DNA of 64,000 nucleotides. It comes from Fasciolopsis buskii. Lineage: Eukaryota; Platyhelminthes; Trematoda; Plagiorchiida; Fasciolidae. Under the pieces are notes generated by a model. The model was not told the origin of the DNA and searched no databases. It saw only the letters and a program-made list of their open reading frames with translations. Below, one piece after another: positions 1-12,450 of the stretch. The stretch covers positions 496,001 to 560,000 of the forward strand of contig LUCM01007681.1 of the NCBI GenBank assembly GCA_008360955.1, in the 5' to 3' direction. How positions within the stretch are numbered: position 1 is the stretch's first letter; each line of letters starts with the position of its first letter. The position numbers were made by a program, and so were the translations under genes.

Positions 1-2284
1 ATCAGTGTAGACAATGAGCCTGATACTGCGTGTTCACCAACATGATCGGTAGAATTTCTCAAAAGATTGAGTTGTTTTAACAGAAAAAACAGAATTACTT
101 GGACCGAACTACGAGTTTTGAAGTGATTGCAATACCAGCGGTCATAATGAGTTACAAGGTGAAATAAAATCGAAACTATCCGGTAGGAAAACCATCAGCA
201 TCTTAGTTTCCGCGATGAAAGCCAACAAAATTTTACCATTCCGTCTTTTTCTAAACACTGCACGCGGGCGGACTTTGTTGATCATACGTATAGTCGTGTT
301 CAATCGAATGTTCTACTCATGTGATAGCAGTCAATTAATAATTGCGGAGGCTACACTGCACATATATTCTGGTGATGGTGTGAGCCACTGTAGGTTAAAT
401 TAACGCCAGAAATGTGACACTAAACGTTTTGGAGTTATTCTATTAACTAATACCGAATATTTGTTTTGTAATAAAACTGCTGATATTATTTGAGCACAGA
501 TGAGCATGACGATTCTCGCGGTACGTTACTGATCAACTGTGAATGGCAATTATCAGCTACTGGATTATTCCTTCGGTTACTAGCCGAGATATTACAAACT
601 CTATTGCCGCACCAAAGGCGTAGGAGATTGAGGTGCATTCCGGAACAAAGAATTGCAATGCATTATCCAAAGTTAAATTGATTGGCACTTTCATCCGATA
701 ATTTATTTTAGCCGATTGATCGCAATACATAGAACTGAATTTCATTGCTCCGGAGCCTTCTGTGTGCATAAAACACAAAACATCAAAAAAAAGGATTAAG
801 GAGAAATGTTATCCCTATATATGAATAATTTTTTTCAGTTGAAAAGATTTCAAATCATCTTGCGATATAAATCTCACTCTAAATCATCTGTTTAAAAATT
901 CTCCGAGCACCACTGATTGCTGGCAGTCGGATGGATGGTCAAACGTTCAGCTTAAGAATTATTTTGAGTCTTTCGTCTCTCACAAATAGTGAACAGTTCT
1001 GACATTTCCCCGAGGGTAGAAAAGTTTGCCGGATGCCGCAAATGGAAAGTGATAAAATGCGAGAAGGTCTGAACCCAAAGGACTCGGAATAACGAGATTT
1101 CATTTCCGATATACGGACTCAGAGCTAGGCATACCACGGAATCCCAGCTAACTCACTGTAGGACAATATGTGTTTCAACATTGTCACTGCAAAACAGGTA
1201 TTCCGGTTTTGACGAACACAAAGGAGAACGGATAAAGTAAATGACACCTAGCCCGTTCGCGTTGATATGAGTCTTTCCATAAGCTGTACGTTTTGGATCG
1301 ATATTTTTTAAATGTCCTTATTTGTCCTCATAATTTTGTAGCGGTCATATCTGCCTGTCAGATAATAGAGCACACTTTTGCGTGCAAGTATTTTACTTTC
1401 CAAAGTCATACGATTGTTAGTTTTAAAAGATTATATATTCTAACAGAGTGGAATAACGGTGTTTTCCAACCGATCGGTATGTTTTACTGCACGTCGTTAT
1501 TAAGAATGACACTTTAATCATCTTATCTAGGCCGTATTATTCTGCCTGGATATTTGCTGACAACAAAATGGTGATGAATGTGAATCTGCGCTGGCAAATC
1601 TTAATGTAATCTGTGGATGTAATGTTGGTGCAAAAATTGAATCAGATGCCTGTCGAGTGCAAAGATGACCAGGAAACTAGGCATCTGTGCCCGAATAATT
1701 TAGTCCGAGGACTATTCAGCCTTGTTCAGCAGCCATGTAAATACTAGATTAAAAAAGCCTTACATCTAATGACGGGAAGTCACGGAAAATTAATGAAACA
1801 TTAGTGCGTGAAGACTGAAGTTCACAGTTACATGTCATTAGCCGAAGCACTATACACGTAACGCAGAGCTCGCAGCCATTTTTAAACGCTTCTACATATT
1901 TTCCGGGTTCACGCAGGAACAGAAACAGTGGTTGCAACGAGTGGCTGTATGCAACTTACGACTACACATCATGTAAAATCAGTTGGTGATATTAATGAAA
2001 AACGAGTGAACATTTCATCTGAATGCACGGCGAGTTTTGCACCGTAAAATGCTGATCGAATTTCTTTAGGATTTTCTGGGCAGTTAACGAAAGAATTCGT
2101 CATAAGTTCCATGCTATTAAGTTAACCTCGAGATGCATTGAGTTTACAGCTTGCTAATCAAGAAATTCGGTTAAATTTTGGACGCAATAAAATATATGCA
2201 GCTACTCATTTATTCTATGCTACAATGGGCTCTCTTTCGTAATCAGACTTTTACTTAATATTTGTTATATGACCACAGTTTTAG
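1..2284. other. Stretch with no recognisable gene
   Basis: I see no gene, RNA gene or recognisable repeat here. Open frames on both strands are under 75 codons and none resembles a family I know. The sequence is AT-rich with frequent CpG dinucleotides and no long low-complexity runs. It is probably intergenic or intronic. Confidence 0.6.
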
Positions 2285-2365
2285 GCGGCTCCTACTACTC
2301 ACACAAACTCGGTTGTAAATACGTTGATTTTCTTTCGAATCCCCCATTGTATTTAACCCAAACAG
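2285..2365 (+). CDS. Possible 81-bp exon, unrecognised
   Basis: This segment follows a plausible splice acceptor (CACAGTTTTAG) and ends at a strong donor match (AACAG before GTATGT). It is 81 bp, a multiple of three, and its open frame enters and leaves in the same phase (one codon base on each side), so it could be included or skipped without a frameshift. It encodes about 27 residues (GSYYSHKLGCKYVDFLSN and onward) that I do not recognise. The frame stays open on both sides for 108 codons in total, which is within chance for this composition. No neighbouring exon can be linked to it. The splice sites are seen; that it is an exon is inference. Confidence 0.12.
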
Positions 2366-5300
2366 GTATGTGTATATATACATTTTCCGGTCTTCTTCCG
2401 GCCTTCATTGCATGGACTATTAGGTTGAAAATAGTTCTCAGCAAACTGGCCAACGAAAATGTGTTATTGGCACCAATTTTCAAAAAAAACATGCTACTAT
2501 TATCCGAAAACGCACCCCTAAGTAAATCGCTTGACATTTCAGAAATGAAAACATTTTTGGCTCAACTTTTGGGCATCTACGCTTTTGTGAAATAACGTAC
2601 TTGGTTTGGCTTTTGTGTACCGTCGAAGTTTAACAACCACTGGCTTATCCAACAAACTACATGAAGAAATAGCACTTTATTTGTCCTTAAAACATTAATC
2701 AACAGTGTCTGCATACCGCATCCAAATTGCTGTTGGAAAACCGCAATAGAATCACTATCAGTATACTGGGATAGACCGACAGGATGGATGACATGTAGGC
2801 AGGCGACGGAAGTTGCAGATGATGCCAGAAAACCAGCATCATTCAGAACCGGGTGATGCTGCCGACCGTCGTTCTCATCATTCGACCAGTAGCCTTAAAA
2901 ATTCATTCAAATAGCACAGAACCAATCACAAGTAGACAACGTAACGAAAATATTTGCACTTAACTGGTCGGCGAAAAATTCGAACCGCTCATTAGATGTA
3001 ACGTCCGTTCCAAAATCTTTCTGACCGGATGACCTCGGTAAGTCTTTTCAAATGTCCTGTTTACTCCGAAGATTCATGCAAAATCCGCCGCAAAACGAAA
3101 AGTATGGGACTAAAATGCATTATCATCGTTTGGAACTTTCACATAAAATAACAATGTCGTTTCTGTTAGAATTTCAGCTGAGTTCAGGAAAATCCCCGGA
3201 AACCATATAATGGGACCTTCGGAAGTAGCATAATTCAGCTTCTTACCCGAGATTTTGTATCAGAGTGAAAGGTAGAATTTTGCCTACCGAAAAGATAATC
3301 ATTAGGCACGTCAGCTCCGGTGTGTACAATTGTGGTTTTGCCGATATGCTATCCAAAAAGAATCAGTCTCGGGCTAAATTAAACGCTTACTTCTGAAGGA
3401 AAATAAATCTATAAGTGGTTATTTTATTGCTTCCGATCGCTCTTCGTGTCACTAGTTTCGGGAAGTTACCTTGGATTCGATGCCATGTCTAAACCCGCAG
3501 CATCAATAAACTTATTGATTCGAAACAATTTATGTTCACCTTATGCACATTACTCCCCTGCGGGTGCCAATTTAATGAAACGAATGCACGGAAAACCGAT
3601 TGTTGATGTATCCCCAAGGACGAAGACAGCAAATAATGAAGCCGGGAAGTAACAGGTCGATTTGTTTCTGCCAGAGAATCCAGTCATTCTTGTGCGCATT
3701 ATGCCCTCTTTTTTTTAGCCAACTCATCTCAGAAATATACAGAAAAACCGACAAAAAGCTCATCTATTGGCCTAAGTACCGCTGAGCTTATTGCACCATT
3801 GACTGTCGGATAAAATGTACGGTCTGATAACTGGGTCACCTGACACGGATGTGAAAAGAAAGCCGAATGCTGGTTGTTTTACTTTGTCAAGTTCTTTCCC
3901 ATTAGAATATCGAGTCAGGTGATAAGTTCCGGCAATGTGTAATTACATCTTGATTGAAGGTTCTTAATAATAAATAGACTGTACGTGCATTTGTTGGTCT
4001 TCCTAATCATACGGACACCGATTCGTTCTTAAGCCACACAAGCAAACGGGTTCCGTTATTAAATTAGAAACGAATTTAGAAAGCATTGCAGATGCTTCCT
4101 TGATCTGGACATTCAAATTATCTAGCTAGGTGAATAGAAAACCCATTTATTATGCAGACTACTCAAATTTTGTCCTAGCATGACAGAAGCGAAAGACTTG
4201 TCATTCATTTGCACGTTCCCGGTTATACCGTTCTATTTCACTGTGGAAGTCATCGAACAGGCTTACAAAGCAGAAATCAGAGTTTGAAAAAACGCTTACC
4301 ACATATAATTTGCAACAGTAAAAACGACATCAGCCGAGTGAGTATCATACTTGGCATCTACTTGTAAATTTATTATTGTATGCACTAATTAATTTCGGGA
4401 ATACCTAGCACTATCGCTTTCGGTAGCCACTAATTCATGTCAATCACCATTTATAGACAAACCATGAAGTAATATGTACGCATTGTTTCGATATATGCGA
4501 CATTGATCTGCCTAATTGTTTATTAGTTTTCAATCCTTTCATTTCATAAATTACATTTGTTGTACAGACAAATTGGTGCTAGTTGGCAAACCTATGTCGT
4601 CGACAAAATAAATGTCGAAAAATTAAAAAAAATCATTTATTTTGCCAGATTATTCAGTGGATTACTCCTAATATTTTCTGACGTTGGATATCCGGTGTCT
4701 GCGGATATTGATCGTTGGAGGGAGTCGACGTCGGCAACCAAATAGAAAACCCTTTACTGAATGAGATTAGAAATGAAGTGCCACTCAAGTAGAGTTGACA
4801 TTATTTGCGATTTGATGAAATATAAAATTGGAACATATTACTACGTTATTCTGACCAAATAAATTTGCTTTGGTAAGTGTCAAGTTCAGAATTGTTTCAT
4901 ATCGTTGTCGAATTTGAATCCGATCACGGGCAATATTTGGGTGATATCGTTCCGATAAGATATAAACTGAATGATGAGAACGAATCCTGCTCGTCTGGAC
5001 TCTGACTACTGGAAATCACCTACGTAGCAGCATTGCGAGCCTTGAGATTTTACTTCCATCCAAACCTCTGGTAAACTAAACATTTCAATTATATTGCTTC
5101 TGAATATATTATCTTGGTGTTCACAAGTTAGTTCAAGGTTTCTAAACATGAGATTTGCGAAATATATTGTTTTCGCTATTCAATTTAAATTCATTTGAAA
5201 TTTTATTCCCGCAATTAGGGGCCCCGTAGTTGTTCATAATTTTCCAGCAGTTTGCAGCGTGACGGGTTCTTCCTTGAGAAGGGAGTTTGCTTTCTTTATG

Positions 5301-5768
5301 ACAGAGGAAAATGTCTGATTGTGTTATTTTATGAACTTATCTTCAGTTTGTTCTGAAATGTTGTCCGCCTTCCAGAATGCTGAAATAACAAACAGTCGTT
5401 AGAATGACGCTCTGGCAAGGTGGTTTTGTAAATCGCTCTTGAAGCAATTTTACTAGGGCAAAGTTGAGTTCTTCAATAAATTGCCATAATGCATTACGTC
5501 CAAAGTATATTTTTCACCTTGAAGCAGTATTTTTAATGTTTGTGTGATTTGTTGTCGGCGAAAAGTTTCTAAACCCTGTTCTTCTAACCTACGTCACCTG
5601 GTCTCATCTTGAGACCGTCGCGGTGTCAGTGAACAGATCCAGTAACTTAAGGAAAAGCCAATTCGGACGGATAAGTTAATGATTGCATTAGCCTTCTGGA
5701 GTGGTCGAAAAAGCAGTTGGTGAAAGGGAACTATTGATTTTGTCGACAAACCCATTGTAAACCTTTTC
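2366..5768. other. Stretch with no recognisable gene
   Basis: AT-rich DNA without a recognisable element. An unrecognised frame is open from about 3407 to 3652 (82 codons, with a Ser/Ala/Pro-rich C-terminal half), but it has no clear splice sites and is within chance length. No tRNA-like or simple repeats were seen. Confidence 0.55.
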
Positions 5769-6081
5769 TCATTGTGTAGATTGGAGAGATCTACAATTTT
5801 GTCCCACTTGTATTCGGTTATAATACATAAGGGTTCGCGATAGGATCCATGTCTGTATCAGCATATTGGCATCGAATTCGTGCACTGTACAGATTTGTGC
5901 CTGTGCCCTGGTATTTCTTCTCCCCAACGTCTCTAATGAATGGCCTCCATTAAACTGGCCATCAAAAACATGGAAAATCTGCACTGTTGTTTCATTCTCG
6001 CCTGGAACCACTGGTCGATTCCCATCGTGACCCAGCTTGGATGCAACCGGGAACTGGATCTGTGTACCTTCTGAACTAGTT
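5769..6081 (-). CDS. Open GC-richer segment, possible exon, unrecognised
   Basis: On the minus strand the frame is open for about 104 codons, from a stop near 6082 to the stop at 5769. The segment is noticeably GC-richer than its surroundings, which in AT-rich genomes often marks an exon or a transposon. Just inside the upstream edge, on the coding strand, are two acceptor-like trinucleotides (CTAGTTCAG, then GTACACAG). The peptide reads GTQIQFPVASKLGHDGNRP near its start and contains FDGQFNGGHSLETLGRR further on. It has no membrane segment and no cysteine pattern. I do not recognise the family, and I see no good donor before the stop. It could be an exon, part of a decayed transposon, or chance. 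Confidence 0.17.
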
Positions 6082-9000
6082 TAGCGTATTTGACTGCCAA
6101 CGACGTCAACCAACCGACTTGGCGTTCGCGAAAATATGGGGAAACTGCAAAGTACGTTGGAAGATCATTTCAAATTTGTTTCCAACTACCCGCAATAATT
6201 TTGTTTTACGAAATAACGCAAACATGTTTCTTTCGCATGCTTCTTTTCCTAATCCACTGTCTGATTTTAATGATTCTGCCAAAACGTTCACATCTGAACT
6301 TTGCACCAATCATAGGACATCTGGCTTAAAGCGTATGAAGTGTTTCCGAAGTTCCAGCGAACTGAATTATGTGGACCTTTTGCTAACCACTCACTTACAA
6401 GCTAGAATGGCCGGTTCCATATGGTGTGACAACTTCAAGCTAATTTGCGCAAAGTCCTAGGTTTTAGAAACCAGTTCAATTAGTCTAAACAAGCTACACT
6501 TTTCCATTAGCTACTTTGCATCTATTCAGTGGCTTCACCTTGCTATGCACAGAAACGCTATAGGTAATTGAGCAAGGATTGAATAGTATTTCTTGAATGA
6601 CCATGATAGATCACTGTTGTGAAGCGATTTACGGTGATTTTATTTTGCAGCCCACTGGCTGAAGACTGTGATCCCCAAATGAACATTATAAATTTGTTGA
6701 CGAACATTTTTTGCAACACTTGCAACATAATATATTGTGTTACTACTGGTAGCTGTTTATTGGCTACGTTATTGGTAGTACCATCGGTTTAATTCCGGGT
6801 GCTGATTGATTCGCTTCCCCAGGGTATGTGAACAATTCCGACTGAATGTGACATACAAATCTACCGTTCAGTTGTCGCTGGAGAGCAAATGGCCAGTAAC
6901 TCTAGATTATATGTGATGCGTCGCCTGATTGTATACGCACTGGGAGACGGGGCCCCCTCTTAAAAACGAGGTCGTCGTAATAGCCACACCTACAAAGAAA
7001 TGCGGGCAAGTTGAATATATGACCCAAATTCAACGTATCACATAACTCGGCTTTGCAAACGGCATTAGTTGAGGATGGGGGCTGGCTTGGAACTTTGCTT
7101 GTCGGGATGACAGTCGACCTTGTATTATGCACAGACACTTATTTTATCTACTGATTTATTTGTCACAAACTAGTGATCGTATATTTCTTCAATAGCGCTT
7201 CGCCAAAAGCCATACGACTCGCTGAATAGTAGTTTTTTAGTGGTCGCAAAATGTACGTGCATGAGCCTTGTTGCGGTTAAGCATCATTTTTCGTGCTATC
7301 GGTAAATGTCTCACGCATGACCTTCCACATATCGAATACATCCAGAAACAGCAAAACAAACTAGGTCAAAAATTATAATCACAAATACTAAGCGACACAT
7401 TCAGCAGATTTATTCGCTTTTTATTCATACTTATTCCCTTCTGGCCATACAAAGATGGCGGTTCACAAAAAAGCCGGTAGAATATAGCGCCTCTGATGAT
7501 TTTTAAATGCACGTACGACGGACTCTACAACTGTATTTTTGCTGAATACCACCACATACAAAGACGTAGACACTGGAGAAAACATGCGAAAGTTGGGTTC
7601 AAACTAACCTGACTTCAAGCCTATTATGGGGCACAAAAAATCGTTCTTGACGATTTCCTACCGAATTTGACGGGGGGAAAATAAGACGAAATGATCAACA
7701 GAATACGTTTTTATTGGAGTTCGAATCCAACCACGTTGCAGGGGCTTTGTCCTCTGATAAACAGTTAAAGAACGAGCCAAGTCAAGATCTCTCTGTTAAG
7801 CCTACTATATCAGCATCTGCCAACTGGAAATAAAACAAACAAAAAATGGGAAAACATGCAATCATTTCTAATTTGATGCCTCTGACTATAGACAGCAGGT
7901 GATATGGATCAATTCGACAGTAAAAGAGGTTCTAGCATTCGATACCTTTTTCTACTTTCGCATAGATTTTTAAACTCCACTTTTGCAATCAATCTTCCGT
8001 TATTCTCAATAATTTTTCTCTTTGAGCAGATGATGGCATTTGGTGGGAACCACAACCAGAGCAAGTTGGTACAAGGCTATCTACTGTCGAAAATGATCTA
8101 ACCTGAACTATGTGACATGGGATGCATTATAAAGCAATGCATGCAAGCCTGACAGAACGGAGAGATATTGCTGTTTTCTTTGAATAACAGTATCATGTTT
8201 CTCAACAGTTCAATCTTTATTTTCGATTTCTAATATACAAATTCTACTGCTTTGAGAAATTGTCCTACGCCGGTTCTTCAATCCCCTGGAATCAGAAACG
8301 CGTGATTTGAGTTTACATGGCCGACGCTAATTGCATCACCGTACCGTGCGAAAGAGTATGTACAACTGTTATCCCGAAATTAGTCAAAACTAAAGATGAT
8401 TTTCTCTCAGCGCACGTTATTTCCGCTCAACCTCTAGATGTGATCAAATCCAACGATAAAATTCAGAATATTAGTTGAGATTCGAATTGGTTACACATAC
8501 CTGGACCAGTAGTTTAACAATTTTCAAAAATCTTGGGTTTACTGTTTTAACGGGAAGACAGCAATTCACTCTCAGTGCTCCCCTTCAGCTATTTTATTTT
8601 CTTGGGGTCTATCAACGCCGTATATCAAGCTTTTGGAGTCAGTAAACTGACACGGTCAGATGCCGTTTGTGATTCCTGCTACATAGTTTAATCTGGAAGA
8701 TTTGTAGTCGAGGCTAATTGCTACATGCACATTTAAGAACTCGTCTTTCATTCTGTTAAAAACATTTTACAAAACTCATTAGTACTCCAAGTCTTTGGGC
8801 ATCTTTTATAGTGTTCGAGGACAAGGCTATTGCGGTATAATGCCTTTTTGTTCATCGCTTGATATACTTCGTAATTAATAATGTTCATAACTGAAACTTT
8901 AATGTACAAAAAAATGATTTTCTTCTGATGGTCCCATCGTTACTTTGACGAGTGCTAAAGGCGGCTAACTTTCAAAGTGTTTGTTGCACTGACTCCTTCG

Positions 9001-12000
9001 TCATGCTTGCTTTATAAAAATCACCGACTTACACTCACTACTGAATACGAACCTAATCAACTTTTTGGTAGCTGTTAAATAGGTGACCACCACTATGACT
9101 ATGTTTGGGCAAATATACCTTTGGTACAATTAATCCACGGAAAGTATTTTGACATTTATTTTTGTTTCCAGGGCGAAATAACACGGATTATTGCGTGACC
9201 ACAAATAGAATACTGGAAGTTATTAAATCGGATCCGCTTTCCGTGAGTGCTTCGAATGCAGACAACGAGGCATAAACTGTAAAAAGTATGTGAACTGATA
9301 TGTAATCTTTTTCTTGAGGAAAACCTTATCGTGAAACGAATGCTGTCCCCGGCAGGTCTATGACTGAAGACATGTGGACCTGAGTGTTGGTTAATCACTT
9401 TTGTCGTCATCGTTTAGGGAAAAAATCATGAGTCCTTTTTTCGGTCCAAGTTAAGTTTTACCCGCCCATTAATTACCAACTCGCTTTGATCACGCTGTTT
9501 TCTGGTCGTTTGAAGTGGAACGCAAACAAATGTATTCCTGCAGTCAAATTTGTCCGTCAGATACCTAGAAATTTGGACATTAGAATTTGGTTGAAACAGT
9601 GTGACGATTGATCAAAAGACATTGGAATATTATATTCTACTTTGATTTGACAACTATCAATCAAAGGGATATGGTAGCGTCATAAGTTTGTAATTATTTT
9701 CAAAGAATACACTTGTGGAGATGAAAACGTTATCCACAGTCTATAAAATCGGACAGTTTGAAACAGTTCTAATTAAGTACCTTAAATTAATATTGTGATC
9801 AGTCGTTGGTCGGCATTTGATCATACGGCCGCGATATACATCCTAGTGTGGACGGCGCTGCATATGGTCTTGTTGCATTTCACTCATTGAATAAATAATT
9901 GCAGTATTCATATAATTAAGGTACAAAATTTGAGATCTTGATTTGATGAATGTTGAATTTCATAGATAAGAAAACGTTTGCCAGCGTCATTCCAGCCATT
10001 CCCTCCCACTCCTTTGATTCCAAGTGACGCCGTTATGAAAGTGAAATGGAACAATATGGAGAAATAGGTAATGTAAAGTTTTAGTACCACAACTAATATA
10101 TTTATCGCTATCACTGTCAACAAACATTTCGGCTCCTTATTTGGTTTGCATTGTACTGCATAGATGTTTGAGAATCTAAATGTAGCATTGCAGTCAAAAA
10201 ACGAGGATAAATATGTGTGAGTAACTAGACTTATACCCGCTAAAAATGACGCTAACCTTGTTGAAATATGAGAACGATACTTTGAAAGTTCGGTTTGCAC
10301 AAGAGGCGTGGGTCCAAAAATCGCTTTGTAGATAAGTGTTGACTAGTGTAGATAGAATGATGGACAACTCGGTTAGTGGTATGAAGGACACAGGACTAAA
10401 ACTGATAGCGCCCGGCAAGCAATCTTAGAGTCTTTTTTAAATGCCTGCAAAAATAGCAAAATAACAATAAAGAATGATTGAAAACATTGATGTAAAAACA
10501 GGTCGAGGGTACTTTGTCTCACCTTGTATTGTCAAAGCTTTCTGATTTAAAATGGTTTGAAATACAGTTTTCGGGGATCATTCATGCAGATAGAAACGTG
10601 AGGACCACTTATGATCTCTCTCGAAAACAACCCGTTAGATATTTCATGAAATCAACTCGGATGCGTGTTTCTGAGTTAACGAAAGGCAGTCCAGAGGGGC
10701 AGGCTGACCGAGAGAGAAAGAAAGGACTTTCAATTTATTTAGGTCTGTTGAGATTTAAAGAAGCCTGTGCAGAGAAATCATAGATAAAGGATAAAATTTG
10801 CAAAACCTTGAAAATCATCTTTGCTCAAAACGGCTTTAGTCCGAACGCTTAAATCAGAGAGCTAGTTGATAAGTCATTGGCGTAGGTACAAAAGAGATAC
10901 GGTGAAAGAACAGCTCACCAAAGATCGCCATCTTTGTGAGAAGTCTGATAGTGTCATTGGACAGCAGTTCAAAAGGGGAACAAGTAGATGCATGTAAAAT
11001 ATATTTTCGAAGACGAGTAGGGTTGTTGCGTAAAAATATTTCAGAAGCAAATTTTGGTTTGATTTATTTGCTTGAATGCATGGAAGGCTGATTGAAAATA
11101 TATCTTAAGTATTAAGAGAGACAGACACAAATCGCTAAGTTTTAGTGAAAATAACCAGAGTGGTTGGTAATAATTCTATCTAAAATGGAGCAGCCTCTGT
11201 TGGCGAAGTGTAAGGGTCAACCAAACAAATAGTCAGTGGTGGGGTCGATGCGTGAATGGACTCACATACAGTAATAAGCAGACTTACCTCAGGAAGAAGA
11301 ACAATAAATCTCCGAGAAGAATCGAGAAATGTTATGATGTTGAGTTGCTAGCTAAAAGGGGCAATATATAAGCTCTTTATTACTCCACTGCGATGGTGAG
11401 AAAACTTTGAAAAACCCTGTGTTAGTAGACAGTCAATTCCGTTTAGGGTCCACGTATGAATAACTTTACACTTGCCAGACTGGAAAGAGTTTACTTGCTT
11501 TCACACCAATTGCAACCTTTTTCAAAAATATGTCCTAACGTTGAAGTCTGAAGTTGTCTACGGACCTGTGTGTCTAATCAGTATCTGGTTTTGGCCACGA
11601 TTATTGTGCGCAGATAATACAAGTGTGAACATGAATCTGTGGTTGCAGTACCGGGAAATGATCTGACATTTTCGTAAACAGAGTACGAATTTTGGTATTC
11701 GGCAATGCTGGACTGGATATCTTGGCCGGAGGAATGGATTTAAAAGTTTCCTGACAGCCTGTACTATTGCTTCTGCTGGATGGGTTAGTTTTTCAAGCAA
11801 AATGTTGTCTGATACTAGCTCAGGATCAGGAACAATAAGGATTTAAAAAAAACGGTAACTCAAACCCACTGTATATGCAACCAAAGTCCATAATGAAGCA
11901 AATATTTCCATAAGATTCGTAAACCTGGAGGGTAGTGGACTACGAATCCGGTCGTGAGATTGGAATTCAGCCTTGTACCGCACCACTCAAGCTGTGCTTT

Positions 12001-12345
12001 TGAATTAGGAATCCCAAACGAAACGTTCTATGTGATTTACATTGCCCAGATGAGAACTATTGAAGAGACGGACTCGTGACTGCCAGTTGAGGAATTCTGA
12101 ATGAGAGGGTGATACGTCAAAAAACGTATCTCACCAAAGTGCCAGACTAAAATCAACGGTTTACGCCTCGTTTTGGCTTTTCATCGATCCCGAGGTAACG
12201 TGCCATAAGGGGTGGCCGAATATCTCGATCAAAACGAAGCTGACTTCGAATGTTGTTTTCCATTTCGCCTTCTTGCATGCCCACTCTTAGGTTCCATCTG
12301 ACTCATAGGAAACAAGGGTGACAACGTTATGGATTCCTTCTTAAT
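6082..12345. other. Stretch with no recognisable gene
   Basis: AT-rich DNA. The longest open frames are 113 codons at 6119-6460 (+) and 130 codons at 9908-10300 (-). Neither shows a known motif, and both are expected by chance at this composition. I saw no tandem repeats. A B-box-like string (GTTCGAATCC) near 7725 has no A box at the right distance and is not called. Confidence 0.55.
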
Positions 12346-12346
12346 G

Positions 12347-12450
12347 GCCGGGGGTGACCAGGTGGATAAGGTCGCGGGTTCGAATCCTCCCACCGCCGGT
12401 CAACTTCCACACTTGGCAGCACTCTGCTGGCCGCGGCCCTCTTCCGGAAA
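12347..12450 (+). mobile_element. tRNA-derived SINE-B copy lacking the anticodon arm
   Basis: A perfect Pol III B box (GGTTCGAATCC) lies at 12377-12387 and an A-box match (TGACCAGGTGG) at 12355-12365. The two boxes start only 22 bases apart, whereas tRNAs and the two other copies in this window have 43-44. The missing bases correspond to the anticodon arm: the D-arm-like GTGGATAAG runs directly into the T-arm-like GTCGCGGG. The 3' part (CCACCGCCGGTCAACTTCC) matches the region after the B box in the 18.64 kb copy. A GC-rich tail follows and then AT-rich sequence. This is a dispersed retroposon, not a functional tRNA gene. Confidence 0.6.

Noticed and set aside
7715..7750. B-box-like GTTCGAATCC suggesting another tRNA-derived element
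   Set aside because: There is no A box at the right distance and no similarity to SINE-A or SINE-B flanks.
12347..12420. tRNA gene
   Set aside because: The B box is perfect but the anticodon arm is missing and the acceptor stem does not pair, so it is a SINE head.
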